Part shown: positions 54,108-62,431 of the stretch, piece after piece
How positions within the stretch are numbered: position 1 is the first letter of the stretch
Layout of the letters: each line of letters opens with the position of its first letter
NCBI GenBank assembly: GCA_029580855.1
Contig: JAKPQH010000004.1
Location: forward strand, 1-64,000
Direction: 5' to 3'
Origin: a bacterium
GTDB taxonomy: Bacteria; Methylomirabilota; Methylomirabilia; Methylomirabilales; 2-02-FULL-66-22
Length of the DNA: 64,000 nt
The notes under the pieces: model-generated
What the model saw: the letters and a program-made list of their open reading frames with translations, nothing else
Told to the model about the DNA's origin: nothing
The model's database searches: none
Program-made: the position numbers and the translations under genes

Positions 54108-55322
54108 ATGCGACGTCTCGGCGACTGCGCGGTACTCGCGCCGATCCTGCTGGCGCTGGTCTTCTCGCTTTCACCCAGGGAGGCTTGTCCGACCGACGGA
54201 ACCGGATCCCGAACCCACCACTTCCCCGAACCGGACTCTCTAAAACCCAATGTTGCATTCTGGGAGCAGATCTACACCGCGTACGGGATCGGCGATTTCG
54301 TTCTCCACGATCGCGAGCGTCTCGGCGTGATCTATGCCGTCGTACGCGTGACCGGCACGACGGACCCGGTCCGCGCCGCCGACCTGGCGAAGCCGGAGGT
54401 CCAGCGACTGCGGACCAGGTACCGGGACGTGCTTTCGGCTTTGGCTGCCGGTGTCCCACCGGACGCGCTTGGCCCCGACGGCAGGATGCTCTGGCGGGTG
54501 TGGGCGTGTCCGTGCACGCCGGACGAATTGCGGCGCGCCGCGGGCGGCATCCGGGTCCAGCAGGGGCTCCGGCAGAAGGTGGATGAGGGCATCCAGCGGG
54601 CGCAGGCGCTGCTGCCCCGTATTCGCTCCATCCTGCAGGAACACGACGTTCCGGTTGAGCTGGCCGCCCTGCCCCTCGTGGAGTCCACCTATAACCCGCG
54701 CGCCCATTCGAAAGCCGGTGCGGTCGGCCTTTGGCAGTTCATCCGGTCAACCGGAAAGAAATATCTGACCATTACGCGCGGGCGCGACGACCGCCGGGAC
54801 CCCCTCCTGGCCACCAAGGCCGCCGCCCGCCTGCTCCGGCACAACTACGAGGCCCTCGGGTCCTGGCCCTTGGCTATCGTCGCCTACAACCATGGCCGAG
54901 AAGGCGTGCTGACGGCTCGTGCCGTCGTGGGGAGCAGCGCCATCGAGGACATCGTTGCCCGGTACACCGGCCCCCGCTTCGGCTTTGCCTCCAAGAACTT
55001 CTATGCCGAGTTCTTGGCGGCCCTGAAGGTCGTCCGGCCTTTTCTCATAGGTCGCGAAGCGCATGGCGGCGCCGGCAATCGCCGGCGCCCGGGGGAAAGG
55101 GCGATGCCCTCTGCGCCGCTCTCGCCCGGCATCGAAGCCGCCGTTCCGGTCTCCCCGATCCCGGACACGCCCGGGGAGCCCCGGCCGACGACCGAGGCTC
55201 CCCTGCCCCACACGGACCAGACGCGGGCGGACGGGGGGACCGACCCCAAAGCGACGTTCGAGCCACCCGATCCGCCCGCGGCGGCGATGAACACGTCGCC
55301 GGACGCTTCCGGAGAATTTTGA
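54108..55322 (+). CDS. Lytic transglycosylase (SLT/MltD-like)
   Basis: A 404-residue exported protein. The signal peptide (CAVLAPILLALVFSLSPREA) leads to a helical region and then an SLT domain: ELAALPLVESTYNPRAHSKA with the catalytic Glu in VEST, GAVGLWQFIRSTGKKY, and SWPLAIVAYNHGREGVL. It cleaves peptidoglycan glycan strands. There is no LysM repeat; instead the last 80 or so residues are Pro/Thr/Asp-rich and disordered. GGAGGCTGC precedes the ATG. Confidence 0.88.
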   Translation: MRRLGDCAVLAPILLALVFSLSPREACPTDGTGSRTHHFPEPDSLKPNVAFWEQIYTAYGIGDFVLHDRERLGVIYAVVRVTGTTDPVRAADLAKPEVQRLRTRYRDVLSALAAGVPPDALGPDGRMLWRVWACPCTPDELRRAAGGIRVQQGLRQKVDEGIQRAQALLPRIRSILQEHDVPVELAALPLVESTYNPRAHSKAGAVGLWQFIRSTGKKYLTITRGRDDRRDPLLATKAAARLLRHNYEALGSWPLAIVAYNHGREGVLTARAVVGSSAIEDIVARYTGPRFGFASKNFYAEFLAALKVVRPFLIGREAHGGAGNRRRPGERAMPSAPLSPGIEAAVPVSPIPDTPGEPRPTTEAPLPHTDQTRADGGTDPKATFEPPDPPAAAMNTSPDASGEF

Positions 55323-55412
55323 GCCCACGACAGCACCCGCGAAGTCCCCTCGCGTGAGGTGGGTTCCTCCATACGCCGCGGCGCCCCACCCGGCGCCGAG
55401 GACGCTTTCCAT

Positions 55413-55441
55413 TTGACAGCCCCCGCGGCCCGCCTTATCCT
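55413..55441 (+). promoter_or_regulatory. Promoter for the phoH operon
   Basis: TTGACA (55413-55418), 17-bp spacer, TATCCT (55436-55441). It lies 48 bp before the phoH ATG. Confidence 0.65.
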
Positions 55442-55488
55442 ACGTTTACCTTTCCAAACGATCCAAAGGGGGGCGATCCCACCGTGAC

Positions 55489-56478
55489 ATGGTCGAGTCG
55501 AATAGCCTAGCGGAAAAGCGCGTTACCCTGGCCGCTGGCCCGGAAATGCAGGTCTTTTTCGGCCGGGGCGACGAGCACGCCCGACTCGTCGAGGACACCC
55601 TGCAGGTTCGGCTTTTTTTCCGGGATGGGATGCTGACCATCTCCGGGAAGGATGACCACGTGGCCCTCGCCGAGCAGGTGGTACGGGAGATCGTCCGTCT
55701 GGCGCGGCAAGGGCGCGATGTGGGAAGCCACGAGGTCCGGCTGGCCATCCGGCACTTCAGCCAGAGCCCGGGGAGCGCCTTCCCCGCTGTCCAAGCCGAA
55801 GCCGTCGAAGTCTCTCCGAAAAAGCGGGCCGTCCGGCCCAAGAGCGCCGGCCAGGTTCGCTACGTTCAGGCCATACGGAAAGCGGACATCGTCTTCGGCA
55901 TCGGACCTGCGGGCACGGGCAAGACGTATCTTGCCATGGCCATGGCCGTCTCGGCGTTGCTCCACAAACAGGTCTCGCGGATCATTCTCGCTCGCCCTGC
56001 CGTCGAGGCGGGAGAAAAGCTCGGCTTTCTGCCCGGCACGCTCACCGAGAAGATCAACCCCTACCTGCGCCCGTTGTACGACGCCTTGTATGACATGCTG
56101 GAAGCGGAGCGGGCGGCCCGCCTGATGGAGCAAGGCACCATCGAGATCGCTCCGCTAGCGTTCATGCGCGGCCGCACGCTGAACGAGTCCTTCGTCATCC
56201 TGGACGAGGCGCAGAACACCACCTCCGAGCAGATGAAAATGTTCCTCACCCGGCTGGGTTTCGGCTCTCGGGCCGTCATCACCGGGGACATCACCCAAGT
56301 GGACCTACCCGCCGGCCGGGTCTCTGGACTCATCGAGGTCCGCGCCGTCCTGAAGGATATTCCGGGGATCCAGTTTATCTATTTCGGCGAGGAAGACGTG
56401 GTTCGCCACGAGCTGGTCCAGCGCATCGTCCGGGCCTACGAAGCCTATCAAGGCCCCCCCGCAGACTCGGGGAGCTAA
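55489..56478 (+). CDS. phoH: PhoH family ATPase
   Basis: A 329-residue protein. A KH-like N-terminal region ([20 protein letters not shown]) precedes the P-loop domain: Walker [35 protein letters not shown], Walker [21 protein letters not shown], then [13 protein letters not shown]. PhoH-like proteins are RNA-associated ATPases/helicases, often next to ybeY as here. The cluster continues phoH-pgpH-ybeY-M23-era-recO. The pgpH GTG lies one base after the stop. Confidence 0.93.
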   Translation: MVESNSLAEKRVTLAAGPEMQVFFGRGDEHARLVEDTLQVRLFFRDGMLTISGKDDHVALAEQVVREIVRLARQGRDVGSHEVRLAIRHFSQSPGSAFPAVQAEAVEVSPKKRAVRPKSAGQVRYVQAIRKADIVFGIGPAGTGKTYLAMAMAVSALLHKQVSRIILARPAVEAGEKLGFLPGTLTEKINPYLRPLYDALYDMLEAERAARLMEQGTIEIAPLAFMRGRTLNESFVILDEAQNTTSEQMKMFLTRLGFGSRAVITGDITQVDLPAGRVSGLIEVRAVLKDIPGIQFIYFGEEDVVRHELVQRIVRAYEAYQGPPADSGS

Positions 56479-56479
56479 C

Positions 56480-58150
56480 GTGGACATCCGATTCCCCAGC
56501 CCGCCCCTCCCGCACGAAGCCGTCGACCGGTTGCCCCCGCCTCCGCCGCCCCCCCCACCCAGGGGGTCGCGTCTCCTGGCGTGGCTTCGCCGAGGCATGG
56601 GCTGGCTGGAGGCGCAGCGCTGGTTTCTGCCGGCGGCGACCGCGATCTTTCTCGGGGCCAGCGTCGAGATTTTGAGCTCCAGCCTCCCGCTGCCGCTGGG
56701 CATGCTGTCGGTCCTCGGCGTCACGCTGCTGGTGGCGTTCCTCGTGGCGGCGCTGTACGCCTACGTGCGCGTCCTCCAGCCCAAGGATGTCGCCCGGCCG
56801 CGGAGCCTCCTGCTCATCGGCACCGTCATTCTCATCGTGTTGCTGCTTTCCCATTACGGCCTGCTGGTGATCCACGCGCTCTCCCAGAGCTTTCCGCACA
56901 TCCCCTTCTCGGCGATGCGGGCGGCCCTCCCGATCCCGCTGGGCGGCGTCCTCTTGACGGTCCTGTTCAACTCCCGCCTGGCGTTCTCGGGTGCGCTGAT
57001 CCTTACCATCCTGACCGGGCTGATGCTGGCCGCGCCGCTGTCCTACTTCATGTTCACCTTCGTGGGCAGCGTCGTGGGTATCTTCGCCGTCGCGGGCCGG
57101 CAGGAGCGCACGGTCTTCTTTCGCGCAGGCGGCGCCATCGGCCTGGCGAACGCCTACACACTGGTGGCGTTCGCGCTGCTGGACGCCGAGACGGCGTCCC
57201 TGACCGCCGACATGATCGGAGGCATGGTCAACGGACTCGTGGTGGCGGTCCTGGCGACGGGCCTGCTGCCGCTCCTCGAGCACCCGTTCGGGCGCACCAC
57301 CGTCTTCACCCTCCTGGAGCTCTCCAACCTGAACGCACCGATCCTGAAGCACCTGGTCCTGGCGGCCCCGGGAACGTACCACCACAGCATCATGGTCGGG
57401 ACTCTTGCCGAAGCCGCGGCGGAGGCCATCGGGGCCAACGCCCTGCTCTGCCGCGTTGGGGCGTACTACCACGACATCGGCAAGACCCGGCACCCGGGCT
57501 ATTTCATCGAGAATCACGCGGACGCCGGGATGCGTCACGAAAAGCTGGCGCCGAGCCTCAGTCGTGCCATCGTGATCTCCCACATCAAGGAGGGGATCGA
57601 GATCGCCCGAGAGCACGGCCTCCCCGAAATTCTGGTGGACATGATTCCCCAGCACCACGGAACGCGCCTGGTGAGCTTCTTCTACCAGCGCGCCAGGGAC
57701 GCGGCGGACCCGGATCACTCGGCGGTGAGCGAAGAGGATTATCGCTACGCCGGGCCCCGGCCGCAGACCCGCGAGGCGGCCATTCTGATGCTGGCGGACA
57801 CCGTGGAAGCCGCCACGCGGGCGCTCATCGACCCGACGCCGGCGCGCATCCGCGGGGTGGTGCAGAAGATCATCAACGCGATCTTCGTGGATGCGCAGCT
57901 GGACGAGTGCGACCTGACCCTGCGGGATCTCCACATCATCGCCAACAGCTTCGTGCGGATCCTGACCGGTTTCTTCCACCAGCGTATCGAGTACCCGGGT
58001 GTGCGCCAGGACGAGGGCGCCAAGCGACAAACCGAGAATGGCGATCAGCCTGCAAAATCGACAGCGGAAGGTCCCCGTCGAGACGGTGCGGTTAAAAAAG
58101 GTGGGGCGCGCGACGCTGCGCGCGCTGGGGCGCCCGACAGCGGATTGTAG
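56480..58150 (+). CDS. pgpH: HD-domain cyclic-di-AMP phosphodiesterase, short PgpH-like
   Basis: A 556-residue protein. The 7TM region is followed by a cytosolic HD domain: [58 protein letters not shown] and [13 protein letters not shown]. Known PgpH proteins degrade cyclic di-AMP and are about 700-800 residues with a large N-terminal extracellular domain, which is missing here. A poly-Pro stretch (PPPPPPPPP) occupies that N-terminal position instead. The GTG start lies 1 bp after phoH. Its end overlaps ybeY by 113 bp. Confidence 0.85.
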   Translation: MDIRFPSPPLPHEAVDRLPPPPPPPPPRGSRLLAWLRRGMGWLEAQRWFLPAATAIFLGASVEILSSSLPLPLGMLSVLGVTLLVAFLVAALYAYVRVLQPKDVARPRSLLLIGTVILIVLLLSHYGLLVIHALSQSFPHIPFSAMRAALPIPLGGVLLTVLFNSRLAFSGALILTILTGLMLAAPLSYFMFTFVGSVVGIFAVAGRQERTVFFRAGGAIGLANAYTLVAFALLDAETASLTADMIGGMVNGLVVAVLATGLLPLLEHPFGRTTVFTLLELSNLNAPILKHLVLAAPGTYHHSIMVGTLAEAAAEAIGANALLCRVGAYYHDIGKTRHPGYFIENHADAGMRHEKLAPSLSRAIVISHIKEGIEIAREHGLPEILVDMIPQHHGTRLVSFFYQRARDAADPDHSAVSEEDYRYAGPRPQTREAAILMLADTVEAATRALIDPTPARIRGVVQKIINAIFVDAQLDECDLTLRDLHIIANSFVRILTGFFHQRIEYPGVRQDEGAKRQTENGDQPAKSTAEGPRRDGAVKKGGARDAARAGAPDSGL

Positions 58151-58502
58151 CGTGGTGCTGGTGGACGACGCCGGCATCGCCGCCCTGAACCGCGCGTATC
58201 GCGGGGCCGTGGGTCCGACGGACGTCCTGGCCTTTCCGATGAGCGAGGGGCCGTTCTCCGAGATCACGCCGGATTATCTGGGCGACGTGGTCATCTCCGC
58301 GGAGACCGCGCTTCGCCAGGCCGGCGGCGACGTCACGGTGGAGTGCGCCCACCTCCTCGTGCACGGGATTCTCCACCTCCTCGGATATGACCACGGAACG
58401 CCGCGCCAGCGCCGGTGCATGTGGAAGCGGCAAAGCGAAATCCTCGCGGCGTGCGGCATCGCCGCCCCCCGCGGTGGGACGACCCCGCCGCGCGTCCGAT
58501 GA
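58038..58502 (+). CDS. ybeY: Endoribonuclease YbeY (rRNA maturation factor)
   Basis: A 154-residue zinc-dependent RNase with the HGxLHLxGYDH motif (HLLVHGILHLLGYDHG). GPTDVLAFPMSEGPF and YLGDVVISAETA are also typical. It processes the 16S rRNA 3' end. The ATG at 58038 lies inside the pgpH end; another in-frame start at 57999 overlaps even more. Its stop overlaps the next start in ATGA. Confidence 0.92.
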   Translation: MAISLQNRQRKVPVETVRLKKVGRATLRALGRPTADCSVVLVDDAGIAALNRAYRGAVGPTDVLAFPMSEGPFSEITPDYLGDVVISAETALRQAGGDVTVECAHLLVHGILHLLGYDHGTPRQRRCMWKRQSEILAACGIAAPRGGTTPPRVR

Positions 58503-59398
58503 GGGGCCGCCCGATGTGGTACGCCCGCGCATTCTTCTGCTGGTCGGCGTTGCCGTGTCTCTTCCTGGCGGTAGGTGCCTTCGCGGAGGATGAGCCGCCG
58601 ACGCTGCACCTGGCGCCGGACCGCGTCAAGCAGGGCGGGATGGCGGTCGTCCGCATTGCAGGCGCCGCGGCGGCAGGGATGGCCCGTCTGCGTGTGGGCG
58701 GGCGCGAGATCCCTCTGGCGTCTTCCACCACCGGTGAAACCCGTGTGGCGTGGATCGGCGTGGACCTGGAGCAGCCGCCGGGTCCCCTCGAGGTCGTCTT
58801 CGAAAGCACCATGCGCGCCGGCCGGCCGGCAAGCGCCAGAGCTGCGCTCCTCGTCCTGGACGGCGCCTACCCGGTGCAGCGTCTGAGCGTGCCGCGGTCG
58901 TTCACGGACCTGGACGCGCCCACGCTGGAGCGGATCGCCCGGGAAAAGACGGTCCTGGATCGGCTCTGGGAGACGGTGACCCCGGGGCGCTTCTGGAACG
59001 GCCCCTTTCGGGCGCCCCTGGAGCCGCCGGCCCGCGGCTCCGGCTTTGGTCTGAAGCGGATCATCAACGGCGAACCCCGCGCGCCGCACACCGGAATTGA
59101 CTTCTCGGTCCCGTCGGGAACTCCGGTCCTCGCCTCCAACGCCGCGTTGGTGGCTCTGGCCGAGGATCACTTTTTCGGGGGTAAGTCCCTCGTCTTGGAT
59201 CACGGCGAGGGGCTGTACACGATGTATTTTCACCTCCGGGAGTGGCTGGTCCGACCCGGACAGCGGGTGGCGGGAGGGGAGCCGATCGGTCGCGTGGGGC
59301 GCACCGGCCGAGCCACCGGACCTCACCTTCACTGGGGCGTCCGCCTGCACCGGGCGCGGATTGACCCGGATGACCTGCTCCGCCTGACGGCGGAATGA
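58499..59398 (+). CDS. M23-family peptidoglycan endopeptidase
   Basis: A 299-residue exported peptidase. The signal peptide begins at MWYARAFFCWSALPCLFLAV (residue 6 on), cut near AFAEDE. An Ig-like N-terminal domain (LAPDRVKQGGMAVVRI) precedes the M23 domain: PHTGIDFSVPSGTPVLASNA (HxxxD) and ATGPHLHWGVRLH (HxH), the three zinc ligands. It lacks coiled-coil or LysM segments. The ATG overlaps the ybeY stop in ATGA. Confidence 0.9.
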   Translation: MRGRPMWYARAFFCWSALPCLFLAVGAFAEDEPPTLHLAPDRVKQGGMAVVRIAGAAAAGMARLRVGGREIPLASSTTGETRVAWIGVDLEQPPGPLEVVFESTMRAGRPASARAALLVLDGAYPVQRLSVPRSFTDLDAPTLERIAREKTVLDRLWETVTPGRFWNGPFRAPLEPPARGSGFGLKRIINGEPRAPHTGIDFSVPSGTPVLASNAALVALAEDHFFGGKSLVLDHGEGLYTMYFHLREWLVRPGQRVAGGEPIGRVGRTGRATGPHLHWGVRLHRARIDPDDLLRLTAE

Positions 59399-59521
59399 CC
59401 GATACCCAGTAATCCAACGACCAGCGCGGCCGTTGGACCTGAAGCAGCGATGCCGGAGTCGACGTTCGGCGCCGTCATTGGGATGTGGTCATCGTCTATG
59501 CGGTATGACACGGAACACCCC

Positions 59522-60448
59522 ATGCCTCGAGAGAACCCGCCCAACCCCGCGGGGTTTCGGACCGGCTACGTGGCCATCGTCGGGCGGCCCAACGTCGGGA
59601 AGTCCACCCTGATCAATCGCCTGGTGGGACACGATCTGTCCATCGTCTCCGCCAGGCCGCAGACGACGTGGCACCGCATCCTGGGAATCAAAAACCTGCC
59701 CGGGGCCCAGTTGCTGTTTCTCGACACGCCGGGGATCCACGAGTCCGAGGCGCTTTTCAACCGGCATCTCATGCGATCTGCCGAGCGCGCCCTGGCCGAC
59801 GCCGACGTGATCGCATGGCTGATCGATGCCGGGGAGGCGGATCACCCCGACGACGCGCTCATCCTGGACACCATCCGGCGCTCGACGCGCCGCGTTCCGG
59901 TCCTCCTGGCGCCGAACAAGGTGGACCGCGTCGCCAAGCCGCTGCTCCTGCCGCTCATCGCGCGCTGGCGGACGGTGCACCCCTTCGCCGAGATCGTCCC
60001 CATCTCCGCGGCGACCGGAGACAACGTGGATCGGCTGGAGGGTCTTCTGGCGCGCATGCTGCCGCCGGGGCGGCCCCTGTACCCGCCCGAGGATCTCAGC
60101 GATCGGCCGGAACGCTTCTTCATCGCCGAGGCCGTGCGCGGACAGGCTTTCGCTCTCCTCCGCCAGGAGCTGCCCTACGCCGTGGCCGTTGAGGTGGGGG
60201 CCGTGCGTGCCCGCGAGGGCACGCATCTGACCGACGTCGAGGCCACGATCTATGTGGAAAAGGATACCCAGAAGGGCATCGTCATCGGGGCGCGCGGGGC
60301 GATGCTGAAGCGTATCGGCGCGGCAGCCCGGCCCGCCATCGAAGAGTTGCTGGGCACCCGGGTCTTCCTGAAGCTTCACGTAAAGGTCGGCGAGGCGTGG
60401 CGAAAAGATCCGGGCGCGCTGCGCCGGTTCGGATACGCCGAGCCGTGA
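59522..60448 (+). CDS. era: GTPase Era
   Basis: A 308-residue GTPase. G1 VAIVGRPNVGKSTLINRLVG, G3 LFLDTPGIHE, G4 APNKVD, then the KH domain with GIVIGARGAMLKRIGAAARP. It binds 16S rRNA and assists 30S assembly, close to YbeY function. The ATG at 59522 is chosen over the open frame from 59450. Confidence 0.93.
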   Translation: MPRENPPNPAGFRTGYVAIVGRPNVGKSTLINRLVGHDLSIVSARPQTTWHRILGIKNLPGAQLLFLDTPGIHESEALFNRHLMRSAERALADADVIAWLIDAGEADHPDDALILDTIRRSTRRVPVLLAPNKVDRVAKPLLLPLIARWRTVHPFAEIVPISAATGDNVDRLEGLLARMLPPGRPLYPPEDLSDRPERFFIAEAVRGQAFALLRQELPYAVAVEVGAVRAREGTHLTDVEATIYVEKDTQKGIVIGARGAMLKRIGAAARPAIEELLGTRVFLKLHVKVGEAWRKDPGALRRFGYAEP

Positions 60449-60485
60449 TTCGCACACGAGGAATGGCCCTATCCAAATGACAAGT

Positions 60486-60543
60486 GACCAATGGTGAACG
60501 GTGAGGGCCGGTTGAGCGCCCCGGTGCCGTTTGGTCATTGGTC
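60486..60543. repeat. Inverted repeat between era and recO
   Basis: GACCAATGGTGAACGG (60486-60501) against GACCAATGACCAAACGG on the opposite strand (ending 60543). The outer 8 bp match perfectly. The structure abuts the recO ATG (60544) and may act as an era terminator or affect recO initiation. Confidence 0.5.
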
Positions 60544-61305
60544 ATGCGAATTACCATGCCTTTACAAACGACCGACGCCATCGTCATCGGCGGCCACGAC
60601 CTGGCCGAGGCAGACCGAATCGTCGTCTTCTACACGTTGACCTCGGGAAAGGTCCGTGCCGTGGCGGACGGTGTGCGGCGCATCCGCAGTCGGTTCGGGG
60701 GAAACATCCAGCTCTTCAGCCATGGGCGGCTCGTTTATTTCGAACGTCCGAACCGGACGCTGCACAAAGTGAACGAATTCCTCGCCGTCCGGCCGCATCA
60801 GGGCCTGCGCGAGGACCTCGATCGGATCGCCCTGGCGTCCACCGCGGTGGAGGCCGTCGCTCTCGGGGTCGAAGAGAACGAGCCCTCTCCCGGCCTGTTC
60901 GAATTGCTGGCCGAGGCTCTCGATCATCTTGAGACGGCCAACCGACCGGTCCTCGTCTTGGAGGGGTTCCTGCTCCAGCTCCTGCGACTGCTCGGATACC
61001 GTCCGGAGTTCCAGGAGTGCGTCCGCTGCCGCAACCAACTTCCCGCCCGAGACGCCGCCCACCTCAGCCCGACCCACGGGGGAGCGATATGCGCGTCATG
61101 CCGGGCGGGAGCTCCGGACGCGTTTCCGGTCACACCGGAGGCGCTGGGTTTCCTGCGCGGGGCCGGCGGTACGCCGCTCCGCTTGATGGACCGGATCGCG
61201 CTCCCGTCGACCACGGTCCGGGAAATCATGGACGCCATCCATGCGTTTCTTTGTCAGGTGTTGGGTCGTCCCCTCCGCTCGGCGGACTTCCTGGGTCGTC
61301 TCTGA
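60544..61305 (+). CDS. recO: DNA repair protein RecO
   Basis: A 253-residue protein. An OB-fold N-terminus (TDAIVIGGHDLAEADRIVVF, then GKVRAVADGVRRIRSRFGG), a helical middle, and a zinc motif C-x2-C...C-x2-C (ECVRCRNQL; ICASCR). RecO with RecF/RecR loads RecA on SSB-coated DNA. An upstream TTG (60538) or an internal ATG (60556) are other possible starts. Confidence 0.92.
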   Translation: MRITMPLQTTDAIVIGGHDLAEADRIVVFYTLTSGKVRAVADGVRRIRSRFGGNIQLFSHGRLVYFERPNRTLHKVNEFLAVRPHQGLREDLDRIALASTAVEAVALGVEENEPSPGLFELLAEALDHLETANRPVLVLEGFLLQLLRLLGYRPEFQECVRCRNQLPARDAAHLSPTHGGAICASCRAGAPDAFPVTPEALGFLRGAGGTPLRLMDRIALPSTTVREIMDAIHAFLCQVLGRPLRSADFLGRL

Positions 61306-61351
61306 CTCCCGATTCCAGTGGCCTTTCCGCGTTCACGGCGGGGCTTTTCCC

Positions 61352-61380
61352 TTGACACTCTCCCGCGGAATTTGTTAGCG
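61352..61380 (+). promoter_or_regulatory. Candidate promoter for glyQS
   Basis: TTGACA (61352-61357), 17-bp spacer, TTAGCG (61375-61380). Only the -35 is consensus. It lies 45 bp before the glyQ ATG. No T-box-like leader is visible. Confidence 0.4.
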
Positions 61381-61424
61381 TTCCGCTTTGCGTTTTCCCC
61401 GGGAGTCCGTTTGGGAGGTTGTCG

Positions 61425-62312
61425 ATGACCTTTCAGGAGTTGGTCCTCGCCCTGGAGAGTTACTGGGCGAAGTACGGCTGCGCCATTCTGCAACCGTACG
61501 ATGTCGAGCTGGGCGCCGGGACCATGAATCCGGCCACCTTCCTGCGGGTGCTGGGACCCGAACCCTGGAACGTCGCCTACGTGGAGCCGTCGCGCCGGCC
61601 GGCCGACGGGCGCTACGGCGAGAACCCGAACCGCCTCCAGCACTACTACCAATACCAGGTGATCCTGAAGCCGTCCCCCGCCGACATCCAGGCGGTATAC
61701 CTCAAGAGCCTGGAAACGTTCGGTGTCGACCCGATGCGCCACGACATCCGCTTCGTCGAGGACGACTGGGAGGCCCCGACCCTCGGCGCCTGGGGGCTCG
61801 GCTGGGAAGTCTGGCTGGACGGCCTGGAGATCGCACAGTTCACCTACTTCCAGCAGGCGGGCGGGATCGAGGTACGCCCGGTGGCCGGTGAGATCACGTA
61901 CGGGATCGAGCGCATCGCCATGTTCCTGCAGGGTGTGGACAGCGTCTACGACCTCAAATGGAACGATACCCTCACCTACGGCGACGTGCACCACCGCGGC
62001 GAGGTGGAATGGTCGGTCCACAACTTCGAGGCGGCAGATATCTCGTTGCACCTGCGGCTCTTCGACGAATACGAGCGGGAGTCGCGGGCGCTGATCGAGC
62101 GGGGGTTGGTGCTTCCCGCCTACGACTACTGTCTCAAGTGCTCCCATACCTTCAACATTCTGGATTCGCGAGGGGCGATCGGCGTGACCGAGCGCGCGCA
62201 TTTCATCGCGCGGGTCCGCGCGCTGGCCCGGCGGGCGGCCGAGGCCTATCTCAAGCAGCGCGAGGAGATGGGATACCCACTCCTGAAGGGCCAGCGGCAG
62301 GAGGCGCCGTAA
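61425..62312 (+). CDS. glyQ: Glycyl-tRNA synthetase alpha subunit
   Basis: A 295-residue class II synthetase subunit. [20 protein letters not shown], the [19 protein letters not shown] block and [20 protein letters not shown] are diagnostic of the alpha2beta2 enzyme. [20 protein letters not shown] is motif 3 region. It makes Gly-tRNA with GlyS, encoded 119 bp downstream. Confidence 0.97.
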   Translation: MTFQELVLALESYWAKYGCAILQPYDVELGAGTMNPATFLRVLGPEPWNVAYVEPSRRPADGRYGENPNRLQHYYQYQVILKPSPADIQAVYLKSLETFGVDPMRHDIRFVEDDWEAPTLGAWGLGWEVWLDGLEIAQFTYFQQAGGIEVRPVAGEITYGIERIAMFLQGVDSVYDLKWNDTLTYGDVHHRGEVEWSVHNFEAADISLHLRLFDEYERESRALIERGLVLPAYDYCLKCSHTFNILDSRGAIGVTERAHFIARVRALARRAAEAYLKQREEMGYPLLKGQRQEAP

Positions 62313-62431
62313 CCTGACCGGCACGAGCCGTAAGGCCCCGGGGGCGGCGCCAGACATGGCCCCGGTGTTCCCGGGTGTCTCCCGGCCCGTCAACCCCACG
62401 CCCACCGGCGACGACAGTCGTAAAGGACACC

